Shown: piece by piece, positions 42,401 through 48,237 of the stretch
How the letters are laid out: every line of letters starts with the position of its first letter
Numbering within the stretch: position 1 is the first letter of the stretch
Assembly (NCBI GenBank): GCA_016188005.1
Contig: JACPIQ010000115.1
Span: 1 to 48,237 of the forward strand
Length of the DNA stretch: 48,237 nt
From: Candidatus Rokuibacteriota bacterium
GTDB lineage: Bacteria; Methylomirabilota; Methylomirabilia; Rokubacteriales; CSP1-6
Reading direction: 5' to 3'
The notes under the pieces: model-generated
Database searches by the model: none
The model's input: the letters and a program-made list of their open reading frames with translations, nothing else
What the model was told of the DNA's origin: nothing
Program-made: the position numbers and the translations under genes

Positions 42401-42496
42401 GTCCAACTCGCTACCGTGGATGTGACGATACCCGAGGCGCTCCAGGCGCTCGATCGTGGCAAGCTCAAACTCAGTCTCGCTGCCCCGGTGCGCCAC
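39461..42496 (-). CDS. hsdR: HsdR, type I restriction enzyme endonuclease/translocase subunit
   Basis: 1011 residues from a GTG at 42496, 11 bases after the DUF2442 stop; the frame is open further upstream, but that part is antisense-like and overlaps other genes. It has the nuclease domain PD-(D/E)xK (RRPDVVVFVNGLPLAAFELK, about residues 130-150). The helicase motor shows Walker A TTGSGKSLSMVF near 292, DEAH in LIADEAHRSQYG near 398, and TGTPISF near 425. The second RecA domain (ALVVCMTRENCVRLYNAL, CDMWLTGTDIPCLHTLYLDK) and the helical C-terminus that docks to the methylase core follow. It translocates and cuts unmethylated DNA. Confidence 0.93.
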   Translation of the reverse strand: MAHRGSETEFELATIERLERLGYRHIHGSELDRPLEEVVLRDRLKAFLARQYPDLPRAATEEALNRLSRPEGVDTLRRNMAFHEALTRGIEVRVEGPGGRVEHRHVYAVNWDHPEGNEFLVVNQFSVRGRNDRRPDVVVFVNGLPLAAFELKNPWDPHPTVENALNQLAHYRHDIPQLFEFNAVTVVSDGVTTLHGTWDAPPEWFSPWRSIDGEQVEPGTTASMKTLIEGLFRKDRFLDYIRHFILFEVANEKVAKKGAKYHQYFAVCIAADKAAEASRADADRRIGVIWHTTGSGKSLSMVFLVGILRRRLANPTFVIEVDRADLDDQLHDQFVYARALVGGVKHADSVDELRELLRTEGGEIIFTTIEKFRLKRDSEGATEVEHPVLSTRSDIILIADEAHRSQYGFLKGYARYLAEALPHARRIGFTGTPISFSGADTVEVFGDLIHTYDIKQSQEDRATVPIYYAPRQVRLHLTHADVDAALQEITAWQKVTDLERRKSRWAALAQAAGARERVDEIAGDLLAHFRERTATLDGKALVVCMTRENCVRLYNALTALPGCPEVKVVMTGNLGEDPVEWSQAGHITTKPQREAIKARMVDPDDPLKIAIVCDMWLTGTDIPCLHTLYLDKPMRGHTIIQAISRVNRVFRDKPHGLIVDYIGIADELREATGKYSQGGGRGEPAPGVSEEARPLFLQALAAVREMLPEGYDYGAWRRLSPADLEDRYALVFGHLTDSDERRDAFLQAELRLSHAYLLVKHLDECRPHADEVIFYQRVRKELGKTLPGAKPGQELERAVRDLVDDSVESQGMVDIFKIAGIARADISILDDAFLQTFKDRPLADLRLRLLTKLVSDEIQARQPRNLAQAQSFKELLEQTLQRYHNRLIDAAAVIKAMLEIRLEMSRADERAAQLGLEADELAFYDAVAAQREAAYGVEVLRDLIHEVVQVIKRTLKVDWTEPHRDDVKAAVRGAVRRVLRARDVKAEDFEPFLAAVMAQAEALYTDWPLAA

Positions 42497-42507
42497 GGTC
42501 TGGCGAG

Positions 42508-42777
42508 CTATCCGGGCTGGCTCACGTCGATGGGCTTGCCGGTGGCGCGCGCGTAGAGCACGTCGGGGTCGAGGTCGGCTCCCCCCGGCCAGCAGATCGT
42601 GCCCAGTTCGGGATGGACCCGCAGCTCGGCGAAGCGTTCCGGATCCCGAAGGGGCGCAAACACCCCCTCGAAGCGAATCACCTGGCCGAGGTCCAGGTCC
42701 GCCTCGACTCCGTCCTCGAAGCGGAGATGCACCCGATAGCCGCCCAGGAGCCGAGCTTCCACCACGTCCACAAGCAT
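42508..42777 (-). CDS. DUF2442 family protein
   Basis: 89 residues: VVEARLLGGYRVHLRFEDGV, EADLDLGQVIRFEGVFAPLR and the RVHPELGTICWPGGADLDPD segment typical of DUF2442. Family members usually pair with DUF4160 proteins and have been proposed as toxin-antitoxin-like modules, without a proven activity. It begins three bases after the DUF4160 stop and ends 11 bases before hsdR, so it is embedded in the restriction operon. Confidence 0.85.
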   Translation of the reverse strand: MLVDVVEARLLGGYRVHLRFEDGVEADLDLGQVIRFEGVFAPLRDPERFAELRVHPELGTICWPGGADLDPDVLYARATGKPIDVSQPG

Positions 42778-42780
42778 GGC

Positions 42781-43041
42781 CTACTCCAGCGGCGCGATGG
42801 CCTGCAGCGGCGCTTGCTGCCGGGCCAGGCGCCAGTCGTCCCGCAGATCCTCCTGGTGGAGGGCTGCCCATTCAGTGACCAGCCCCAGCACCCGCGGCGA
42901 CAGCCGCCCCTCCAGCACCGTCAGCGAATCGATTGCCACGAGCGCCCGTTGCCCGCCGTATCGAGCGTGGAAGTGCGGCGGGTTGTGGTCATTGTAGAAC
43001 ATCGTGATCACGATGCCGAAGAAGCGGCAGATCTCAGGCAC
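42781..43041 (-). CDS. DUF4160 family protein
   Basis: 86 residues starting MPEICRFFGIVITMFYNDHN, then PPHFHARYGGQRALVAIDSL, both hallmarks of DUF4160; the PHFHARY motif is nearly invariant in the family. The GTG start overlaps the end of hsdS by eight bases. Function is unknown; the adjacent DUF2442 is its usual partner. Its position between hsdS and hsdR suggests a role in timing or restraining restriction. Confidence 0.87.
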   Translation of the reverse strand: MPEICRFFGIVITMFYNDHNPPHFHARYGGQRALVAIDSLTVLEGRLSPRVLGLVTEWAALHQEDLRDDWRLARQQAPLQAIAPLE

Positions 43042-44344
43042 CCGCCCGCTCCACCAGCTTCTCCGCCTCGCGCACCCGGATCTCGCCGCTGAGCAGCTTG
43101 GGGAGGAGGGTGTCGCGGAGCGCAGTCAGTGCCCTCGACTCCTCGTTGTTCCTCCAGGCAAGTTCGAGGAGCGGGTCCACCATCTCCTCGAAGGCCCTGA
43201 CGATAGGCTCCGACGGATGGACCACCCTGCCGCGCGCAAAGGAGTCGGGACGCACCGCAGGATAGGCACTGCCCTCAGCGTGGCTCGTCAGGTACTCGAC
43301 GAATTCATCCGTCGTCGCACTCATGTAGAGAAACGCGCCCGCACCGGACCGCGGAGTAAGCACCGCGAAGCCAGTCGAAACGACCGTGTCGTGGGCTGGA
43401 TTGCGGATGAAGCAGTATGACCGCCGATTCGGTCGAACGCATGACCAGATGGTGTCGCCGTGGCGAACGAGACGGCGCGCCCGGCTTGGTGCGTTTGCCC
43501 AAGCATAGTGCGCCAGGCTGTCGATTCGGCCAGGCGACACGGAGGAGATATCGACATATCGGATCGACGCGGACGGCGAGCTGTCAGAGATCTGACGGAC
43601 ATTGATGCCAGCGATGTCAGCCAGGACTCCAAGGCGCCACCCGACCGGGAGTGGTCCCTCCCCGGAGTCGGCAAAGCGATCCGGGAACAGGTTTGCCGTG
43701 GTCTTTATCATGCCGAGGGGCTGGCGGCCCGCAGTCTTGGCGGTGACCGGGTCGAAGTCCACGAACCATGACTTGAAGAGCGCCTGCGCCATCGCCTCCA
43801 GTGTCCGGTTTATCTGGCGATTCAGCTCGATCTTGTTCTCCAACGCGCCAAGGATTCGGGCAATCGCACGCTGTTCCTCAAGAGGAGGTACCGGCAGCAC
43901 GACCTGGCGCAGAGAAGCCTGGCTGATTCCCATAACTGTCGTGCCCGTCGCCCGCGCATGTAGCTGCTCCTGGACGAAATCTGACCGCAACGCGAGCTTT
44001 AGATACGTGCTATCGAGAGAATCCCGCCGTCCCCGGAGGACGATGATCCGCTGGGCCAGAGCAACCCGGCCTGGGCCGAGCTGCGCGACCTCTCCCAGCG
44101 GTGCCTCGGTGGTCAACACCACATCGCCAAGCTCGGGGAGCCCGCGCGTCATCCAACGCTCGTAGTCCTCGTGCGGGATGAACTCCTGCGGCTCGAGTAT
44201 GCGCCCGTCCTTCACGATCTTCGCGGTGACGAGCGGAATCCCGGAGGGGGCCTTTCGCGGGCTCTTGCCCCGATAGTCGATTACAGCAGCCGTGCTGCTT
44301 TCGATGGATTGCAGCAACCAACCCCGGGGCCACTCAGGAACCAC
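43034..44344 (-). CDS. hsdS: HsdS, type I restriction specificity subunit
   Basis: 436 residues from a GTG at 44344, with GGAGG six bases upstream inside the end of hsdM. Two target-recognition domains are seen: residues about 1-150 and 215-385. They are separated by the central coiled coil (LPVPPLEEQRAIARILGALE, NKIELNRQINRTLEAMAQAL) and followed by a second one (NNEESRALTALRDTLLPKLL, SGEIRVREAEKLVE). Each domain should read one half of a bipartite target. The region around 43400-43600 has lower GC and different codon use from the rest, as is common for exchanged recognition domains. Confidence 0.9.
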   Translation of the reverse strand: MVPEWPRGWLLQSIESSTAAVIDYRGKSPRKAPSGIPLVTAKIVKDGRILEPQEFIPHEDYERWMTRGLPELGDVVLTTEAPLGEVAQLGPGRVALAQRIIVLRGRRDSLDSTYLKLALRSDFVQEQLHARATGTTVMGISQASLRQVVLPVPPLEEQRAIARILGALENKIELNRQINRTLEAMAQALFKSWFVDFDPVTAKTAGRQPLGMIKTTANLFPDRFADSGEGPLPVGWRLGVLADIAGINVRQISDSSPSASIRYVDISSVSPGRIDSLAHYAWANAPSRARRLVRHGDTIWSCVRPNRRSYCFIRNPAHDTVVSTGFAVLTPRSGAGAFLYMSATTDEFVEYLTSHAEGSAYPAVRPDSFARGRVVHPSEPIVRAFEEMVDPLLELAWRNNEESRALTALRDTLLPKLLSGEIRVREAEKLVERAGA

Positions 44345-45968
44345 GGAGAACCTCCTGCAGCTGGGCACGGATTGCAGCCTCGAGCTCGCCCGATCGCGCG
44401 AACTGTTCCTCCAGCTGCTTCACCAGGCGGGGGAACTTCTCCTCGAAGGGCTCGTCGTCGTCGGGACCGTCCTCGGCGCCCACGTAGCGCCCCGGCATGA
44501 GTGCGTAGTTTTGGCCGCGGACGTCATCAAACGTGGCGACCTTGCAGAACCCGGGCACGTCCGGCGGCCGGCCCTCGCTGCAGTAGGCGCGGTACACCGA
44601 GGCGATGCGGTGGACCTCATCGTCGCAGAGCTGCTTCTGCTTACGGGAGCCGGGGATGAGGGCACCCAGCTTGCGCCCGTCGATGAAGAGGATCTCGCCC
44701 TCGCGCGCCCGGTACCCGCGCTGGCCGTGCCGATTCCTCGCGAGAAACCATAACGAGCAGGGGATCTGCGTGTTCGCGAAGAGCTGGCCGGTGAGCTGGA
44801 CGATGCAGTCCACGTAGCCCTGCTCGACTAGGGTCTTCCGCACCTCGAACCGGGCAATCTCGCCGTTGCCCAACTCGCCGGTGGCCATGACGAAGCCCGC
44901 GGTGCCCCCGGCCTTGAGGTGGTGAAGGAAGTGGAGGATCCACATGGTGTTGGCGTTGCGGGGGGACAGCGGCACGCGCTGGCCGCCGACGACGAAGCGG
45001 GGGTCCTTGTCGGGGATCCGGTCGGCCCCCCACCCGCCCTCGCTCTTGGCACCGTCATTGAAGGGGGGATTGGCAAGAACGTAGTCGGCCTTGAGCGTGG
45101 CGTGGCGGTCGTCGAAGTAGGAGTTGCCCAGCTGGATGTTGCCGTCCAGCCCGTGGATGAAGAGGTTCATCCGGCAAAGGCGATAGGTGAAGTCCTTGGA
45201 CTCCTGGCCCACGAAGGACAGGCGCTGGCTATGGCGGGTGAAGAGATCGGACTGCACGAACATGCCGCCGGAGCCGCAGCAGGGGTCGAACACGGTCCCC
45301 TGCTCCGGCGCCAGCATGTTCACCAGCACGCGGACGATGCTCACCGGCGTGAAGTACTCGCCGCCGCGCTTGCCCTCGGAGTTGGCGAACTCCCCGATGA
45401 AGTACTCGTAGACGAGGCCGATCAGGTCGGTGCCGCCGTGGTCTTCCCTGAAGACGTCACGGGAGAAGAGGTTGATGAGTCCCGTGACGCTCTCGCGCCC
45501 GAGGTTCGAGCCGGCATAGGTCCGCGGCAGCAAGCCCCGGAGCTTGTCGGGGTAGGCCTTCTCGAGGGTCTCCAGCGCGCTGTCCAGCCGCACCTTGATG
45601 TCATCGGCCTGGGCGTGCTTGACGATCTCCTCCCAGCGCGCAGCCTTCGGGACGATGAAGGCGCCGACCGCCCGGTACTCGTCCGCGTCCTCCAGGATGG
45701 CGGCGGCCTGCTTCGGGCTCTTCGTGTAGTACTCGGAGCCGGGCGCCTTGACCAGCCGCTCCAGCTCATGGCGGCGGCGCTCGTACCGAAGGGAGAGGAA
45801 GCGCAGGAAGATGATCGGCAGGACGTAGCGCTTGTAGTCCGCCGGCTCGATGGAGCCGCGCAGGGTGACGGCGGCCTCCCAGAGTTGGCGGATGAGGTCG
45901 GCGTGGCCGTTGCCTGTGTGCCTGGGCTTGCCGGTCTTCCTTCCGCGCCTCGCGGGCCTGGCCGGCAT
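44334..45968 (-). CDS. hsdM: HsdM, type I DNA methyltransferase subunit
   Basis: 544 residues. The N-terminal helical domain is DLIRQLWEAAVTLRGSIEPA, DYKRYVLPIIFLRFLSLRYE. The SAM site is VFDPCCGSGGMFVQ near residue 230, and the adenine-N6 catalytic motif is LANPPFNDGAKSEG near 303. GGEYFTPVSIVRVLVNML near 205-222 is typical. It methylates adenine in the HsdS-specified target and forms the core to which HsdR binds. It is the first gene of the operon; the 120 bases upstream (45969-46088) carry no gene and should hold the promoter. Confidence 0.93.
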   Translation of the reverse strand: MPARPARRGRKTGKPRHTGNGHADLIRQLWEAAVTLRGSIEPADYKRYVLPIIFLRFLSLRYERRRHELERLVKAPGSEYYTKSPKQAAAILEDADEYRAVGAFIVPKAARWEEIVKHAQADDIKVRLDSALETLEKAYPDKLRGLLPRTYAGSNLGRESVTGLINLFSRDVFREDHGGTDLIGLVYEYFIGEFANSEGKRGGEYFTPVSIVRVLVNMLAPEQGTVFDPCCGSGGMFVQSDLFTRHSQRLSFVGQESKDFTYRLCRMNLFIHGLDGNIQLGNSYFDDRHATLKADYVLANPPFNDGAKSEGGWGADRIPDKDPRFVVGGQRVPLSPRNANTMWILHFLHHLKAGGTAGFVMATGELGNGEIARFEVRKTLVEQGYVDCIVQLTGQLFANTQIPCSLWFLARNRHGQRGYRAREGEILFIDGRKLGALIPGSRKQKQLCDDEVHRIASVYRAYCSEGRPPDVPGFCKVATFDDVRGQNYALMPGRYVGAEDGPDDDEPFEEKFPRLVKQLEEQFARSGELEAAIRAQLQEVLRGS

Positions 45969-46088
45969 GGTGGCCCTATGCGCGTGGCGCTCTGCGAGCG
46001 CCGGGCGGGGGAGCGAGGGGGAGCGTGCGCCTGGTCTTCACCGGGCCTGATGGTGCCCTGGCGGCCCATGGGACGTCAAGCCCAGGGT

Positions 46089-46187
46089 CTATGGGTGACC
46101 TCGCGAGGAGGCGGCCAGCGCGGTGGACTCGGGCTCGGTGGTGACGAGCTTCCCCAGCGTCGAGGAGTCGAGATACACGGGCCTCAC
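46089..46187 (-). pseudogene. N-terminal stub of a VapC-type toxin
   Basis: A GTG at 46187 overlaps the end of the antitoxin reading frame (GTGA) and encodes 32 residues starting VRPVYLDSSTLGKLVTTEPE, the first strand of a PIN domain with its metal-binding aspartate. The frame then stops after ASSRGHP, so about 100 codons are lost. Toxin activity is impossible. Confidence 0.7.
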
Positions 46188-46473
46188 GGGCGACGCCCGT
46201 CGCGAAGCCTGGCCAGGGCGCGGCTCGCCTTGCGGGAGGGCCGGCGGCCGCGGGGCGGGCCGAGATCGAGGAGGTCCCCCCGGGCCGGCGTGGCCCGTCC
46301 CGCGGCGATCAGCCGGTCGAGCACCGTCGCGCCTTCGCCGGCGGGGCGAGGACGGCGACGCGGCGGCCGCGCTCTCTGACGTCGAGGCTGGCTCCCGCCT
46401 TGACGCGCCGGAGATGGACGCTGAGGTGCTGGCGCAGTTCGCGCACCCCCACATTGCCACGGCCGTATCGCAT
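46184..46473 (-). pseudogene. Frameshifted Phd-type antitoxin
   Basis: From the ATG at 46473 the first frame gives GNVGVRELRQHLSVHLRRVK, AGASLDVRERGRRVAVLAP, a standard prevent-host-death DNA-binding domain. At about 46345 one base must be added or lost to continue as GEGATVLDRLIAAGRATPAR, RPSRKASRALARLRDGRRP, the toxin-binding tail, which stops at 46184. Paired with the VapC stub, this is a decayed toxin-antitoxin locus. Confidence 0.7.
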
Positions 46474-46540
46474 GCAGCACACCGTAGCACAGCTCGCCCG
46501 TCTTCGATTGGCGCGTGGCGACGGCGCTACCCGAGTGTCG

Positions 46541-46590
46541 CCCCCGGGGAGGCGGGCCCGACCGCGCCCTCGTGGCAGCCTCCCCGGGGG
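46541..46590. repeat. Perfect 13-bp GC-rich inverted repeat
   Basis: CCCCCGGGGAGGC at 46541-46553 pairs exactly with GCCTCCCCGGGGG at 46578-46590 across a 24-base loop. It lies in the 353-base stretch 46474-46826, in which I see no gene, between the decayed Phd-VapC pair and the DUF433 gene. It may be a transcription barrier or the trace of a small mobile element; no T-run follows. Confidence 0.5.
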
Positions 46591-46814
46591 GGCGTCATCT
46601 CCAGATCGAGGCAGGCCCATCCTTGCACCCGCCGCGACGAGGACCTACAGTCTGCCGACTCACGCTGGGCCGCTGGGCCTTCGCCGAGCTCACCGGGATC
46701 TGCCGGATCGAGTCGGATGGCCGGATTCATCGGGCGCTCCTCGGGTGGCGATGCGTAACGCAGCGTTGGCTTGTTCCGGGTGGCATGAGCGGGACGGGCC
46801 AGGCCGATAGCAGG

Positions 46815-46820
46815 TATACT
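46815..46820 (+). promoter_or_regulatory. -10 box of the DUF433/DUF5615 pair
   Basis: TATACT sits exactly six bases before the ATG at 46827 with no ribosome binding site in between. Transcription starting at the usual distance would begin at the start codon itself, giving a leaderless message. No clear -35 box is seen. Confidence 0.55.
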
Positions 46821-46826
46821 TCGCCC

Positions 46827-47051
46827 ATGGATCTCCTTCAGCGGATCACGCGTGACCCTGCGGTGATGGGCGGGCGGCCGTGCATTCGGGGAATGCGGGT
46901 GACCGTCGGCACCATCGTGGGACTCCTCGCCGCCGGGCGGACTCACGAGGAGATCCTGCAGGCCTATCCCTACTTGGAGGCCGACGACATTCGCGCGGCG
47001 CTCTCGTACGCCGCCTGGCGCACTGAGGAAGTCGAACTGCCCCTTCCATGA
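46827..47051 (+). CDS. DUF433 family antitoxin
   Basis: 74 residues: LLQRITRDPAVMGGRPCIRG, MRVTVGTIVGLLAAGRTHEE, ILQAYPYLEADDIRAALSYA, the full DUF433 pattern with its helix-turn-helix. DUF433 proteins are the antitoxins of DUF5615 PIN-like toxins. The stop overlaps the toxin start by four bases (ATGA), giving translational coupling. Confidence 0.9.
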   Translation: MDLLQRITRDPAVMGGRPCIRGMRVTVGTIVGLLAAGRTHEEILQAYPYLEADDIRAALSYAAWRTEEVELPLP

Positions 47052-47419
47052 AGCTCCTCCTCGACATGAACCTGTCGCCCACGTGGGTCAGGTTCCTGGG
47101 GGAGAACGGGTTCGAGGCCGTTCACGGGAGCGCCACCGGCGAGCCCAGCGCCACCGACGCCGTGATCATGGCGTGGGCGCGCGATCGTGGCTTCGTCGTG
47201 GTCACCCATGATCTCGGCTTCTCCGCCCTCCTCACCTCCACCGAGGCCCTTGGCCCGAGCGTGATTCAGGTCAGGACCCAGGACGTCCTGCCCGACGCCG
47301 TCGGCTCGGACGTCGTGCGGGTGCTTCGAGAGCACCGCACCGCGCGGGACAATGGCGCCATCGTGAGCATCGACGATCTGGCCTCGCGCGTCCGTGTGCT
47401 TCCTATCCGGAGAAGGTGA
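47048..47419 (+). CDS. DUF5615 PIN-like toxin
   Basis: 123 residues, matching DUF5615: MKLLLDMNLSPTWVRFLGEN, GFEAVHGSATGEPSATDAVI, ARDRGFVVVTHDLGFSALLT. The aspartates at residue 6, in ATDAVI and in THDLGF are the presumed metal ligands of the Mut7-C/PIN-like nuclease core. The pair with DUF433 is a recognised toxin-antitoxin family; the RNA target is not established. The coding sequence looks intact. Confidence 0.9.
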   Translation: MKLLLDMNLSPTWVRFLGENGFEAVHGSATGEPSATDAVIMAWARDRGFVVVTHDLGFSALLTSTEALGPSVIQVRTQDVLPDAVGSDVVRVLREHRTARDNGAIVSIDDLASRVRVLPIRRR

Positions 47420-47524
47420 TGGCGAAACGATTGAATGCGTTCCGCCCTCGACGAGCCCGGGCGCCCCGGGCCCGACAGAGCCGGCGTTGATCCACGGGTT
47501 CCGGGTGACGTGAGCGGCACCACC

Positions 47525-47785
47525 ATGGAGTTCCGCATCGCCGACACCTTCACGGACAGCCTCGCGCGGCTCACGGGCGACGAGCAGAAGGCCGTCATGG
47601 CATGCGACGACGAGGTGGTGCCGCTGCAGGCGCGAATCGAGGCCGTCACGGACGAAGGCGACCTCGAGGAGGTGTACGACACCGAGCGTCATCTGCTGTA
47701 CGTGGCGTGTACCCGCGCGCGCGATCACCTCCTGGTGACCGGCGTCAACCCGGCGTCGGAATTCCTGCAGGATCTGCGGCGCTGA
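47525..47785 (+). pseudogene. UvrD-like helicase with an in-frame internal deletion
   Basis: From the ATG at 47525 the first ~25 residues, MEFRIADTFTDSLARLTGDE, match the N-terminus of large UvrD/Rep-type helicases that begin with a RelE-like domain. They join directly to residues typical of the far C-terminus: AVMACDDEVVPLQARIEAV, LEEVYDTERHLLYVACTRAR, DHLLVTGVNPASEFLQDL. The second part holds helicase motif VI (VACTRAR). About 600 or more codons, including Walker A and the DExx box, are missing, yet the join is in frame, giving an 86-residue open frame with no likely helicase activity. Confidence 0.75.
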
Positions 47786-47795
47786 CGTGCGCCGC

Positions 47796-48237
47796 CTACA
47801 CCGCGAAGGAGTAGCCGCCATTGACGGGGTAGGTCTGCCCCGTGATCCAGGAGGCGGCGTCCGAGGCGAGGAAGAGGATCATGTTGGCCGCGTCCGAGGG
47901 CTCGCCCATGCGCCGGATGACGTAGAACTGGAGCATCCGCTTGACGGCCTCCGGGTCGGCGGTGGCCGGCGCCACGCCCGGCGTCCGCGTGGCCGCCAGC
48001 GCCACGCAGTTGGCGGTGATGCCGAAGCGCCCCACGGCCTTGGCCAGCCCCCGCATGGTCCCGGCCGCCCCCGCCTTGGCCCCCGAGTAGACCACCAGAT
48101 GCGGCTCCCCCACGCGGCCGGCATCGGAGATGACGGTGACGATGCGGCCGTACTTGCGGGCGATCATCCCCGGCAGCGCGGCGCGGCAGCCGTTGAGGAC
48201 GCCGTGCAGGTTGGTGCCGAGCCAGTGCTGCCACTCC
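47796..48237 (-). CDS. SDR-family oxidoreductase, 5-prime end beyond the window
   Basis: The C-terminal ~146 residues of a short-chain dehydrogenase. The frame is open to the window edge ([20 protein letters not shown]) and includes [20 protein letters not shown], the catalytic YSGAK in [37 protein letters not shown] and the end [20 protein letters not shown]. The active-site tyrosine and lysine are present, unlike in two other SDRs in this window. The substrate is unknown. It is convergent with the UvrD remnant, ten bases away. Confidence 0.88.
   Translation of the reverse strand, partial: EWQHWLGTNLHGVLNGCRAALPGMIARKYGRIVTVISDAGRVGEPHLVVYSGAKAGAAGTMRGLAKAVGRFGITANCVALAATRTPGVAPATADPEAVKRMLQFYVIRRMGEPSDAANMILFLASDAASWITGQTYPVNGGYSFAV

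Noticed and set aside
42497-42871. Upstream extension of the hsdR frame
   Set aside because: It overlaps DUF2442 and DUF4160 genes that are clearly coding; the GTG at 42496 fits the known HsdR length and N-terminus.
46664-46690. LGRWAFAEL-like peptide resembling the C-terminus of some restriction helicases
   Set aside because: Nine residues only, with no supporting sequence on either side in the same frame; too short to call a remnant.

Overview
The window is GC-rich, tightly packed bacterial DNA with frequent ATGA/GTGA stop-start overlaps and many GTG starts. The gene mix suggests an uncultured soil or sediment chemo-organoheterotroph with sulfur-oxidising capacity: Sox and flavocytochrome c genes, Bug/TctAB solute uptake, several crotonase, SDR and CitE-type enzymes, molybdenum hydroxylases and an actinobacterial-type MSMEG_4193/DUF3090/SCO1664 trio. 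Candidatus Rokubacteria/Methylomirabilota is a plausible home. That is inference from gene content only; no rRNA or tRNA gene was seen.

Layout. 1-2.6 kb is a decaying region: an IS21-like end cutting a SpvB/Rhs-type gene, a frameshifted GspC-like fragment, an AraC-type regulator and a ddl remnant. 2.8-5.0 kb holds a tRNA-binding protein, a crotonase, an ECF sigma factor and an AhpD-like protein. 5.06-5.9 kb is an ABC exporter with its middle deleted. 6.0-12.2 kb is a minus-strand operon: molybdenum hydroxylase (small, large), cytochrome c, flavocytochrome c sulfide dehydrogenase flavoprotein, soxX, soxY, soxZ, soxA. No soxB or soxCD is present. 12.4-14.5 kb carries a YaiI protein, a MutM-type glycosylase and a TetR regulator. 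14.8-16.9 kb encodes a divergent two-subunit B12-dependent acyl-CoA mutase. 16.9-19.6 kb encodes an SCP2-type thiolase with an HMG-CoA-synthase-like/OB-fold fusion.

19.6-23.3 kb is a mosaic: a broken ridA copy with an IS66 end inserted in it, a degenerate IS91 transposase, an ABC substrate-binding gene, a cut-off gene start, then an intact ridA. 23.4-28.6 kb has acyl-CoA genes (two crotonases, a FabL-like SDR, a CitE lyase), a D-2-hydroxyacid dehydrogenase, a sirtuin and an alcohol dehydrogenase stub. 28.9-32.7 kb is a tripartite tricarboxylate transporter with an SDR. 32.8-37.6 kb has an orphan CoxL-like subunit, the histidine phosphatase/DUF3090/SCO1664 trio and an AlkA-like glycosylase.

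37.6-47.8 kb is a defence and toxin-antitoxin region: VapBC, a type I restriction operon (hsdM-hsdS-DUF4160-DUF2442-hsdR), a decayed Phd-VapC pair, a DUF433/DUF5615 pair and an internally deleted UvrD-like helicase. An amidohydrolase lies among them. The window ends inside an SDR gene.

Three themes stand out: a Sox operon without SoxB coupled to a molybdenum hydroxylase; several acyl-CoA and SDR enzymes whose usual catalytic residues are changed; and many gene remnants that keep both ends or one end of a gene but have lost the middle.
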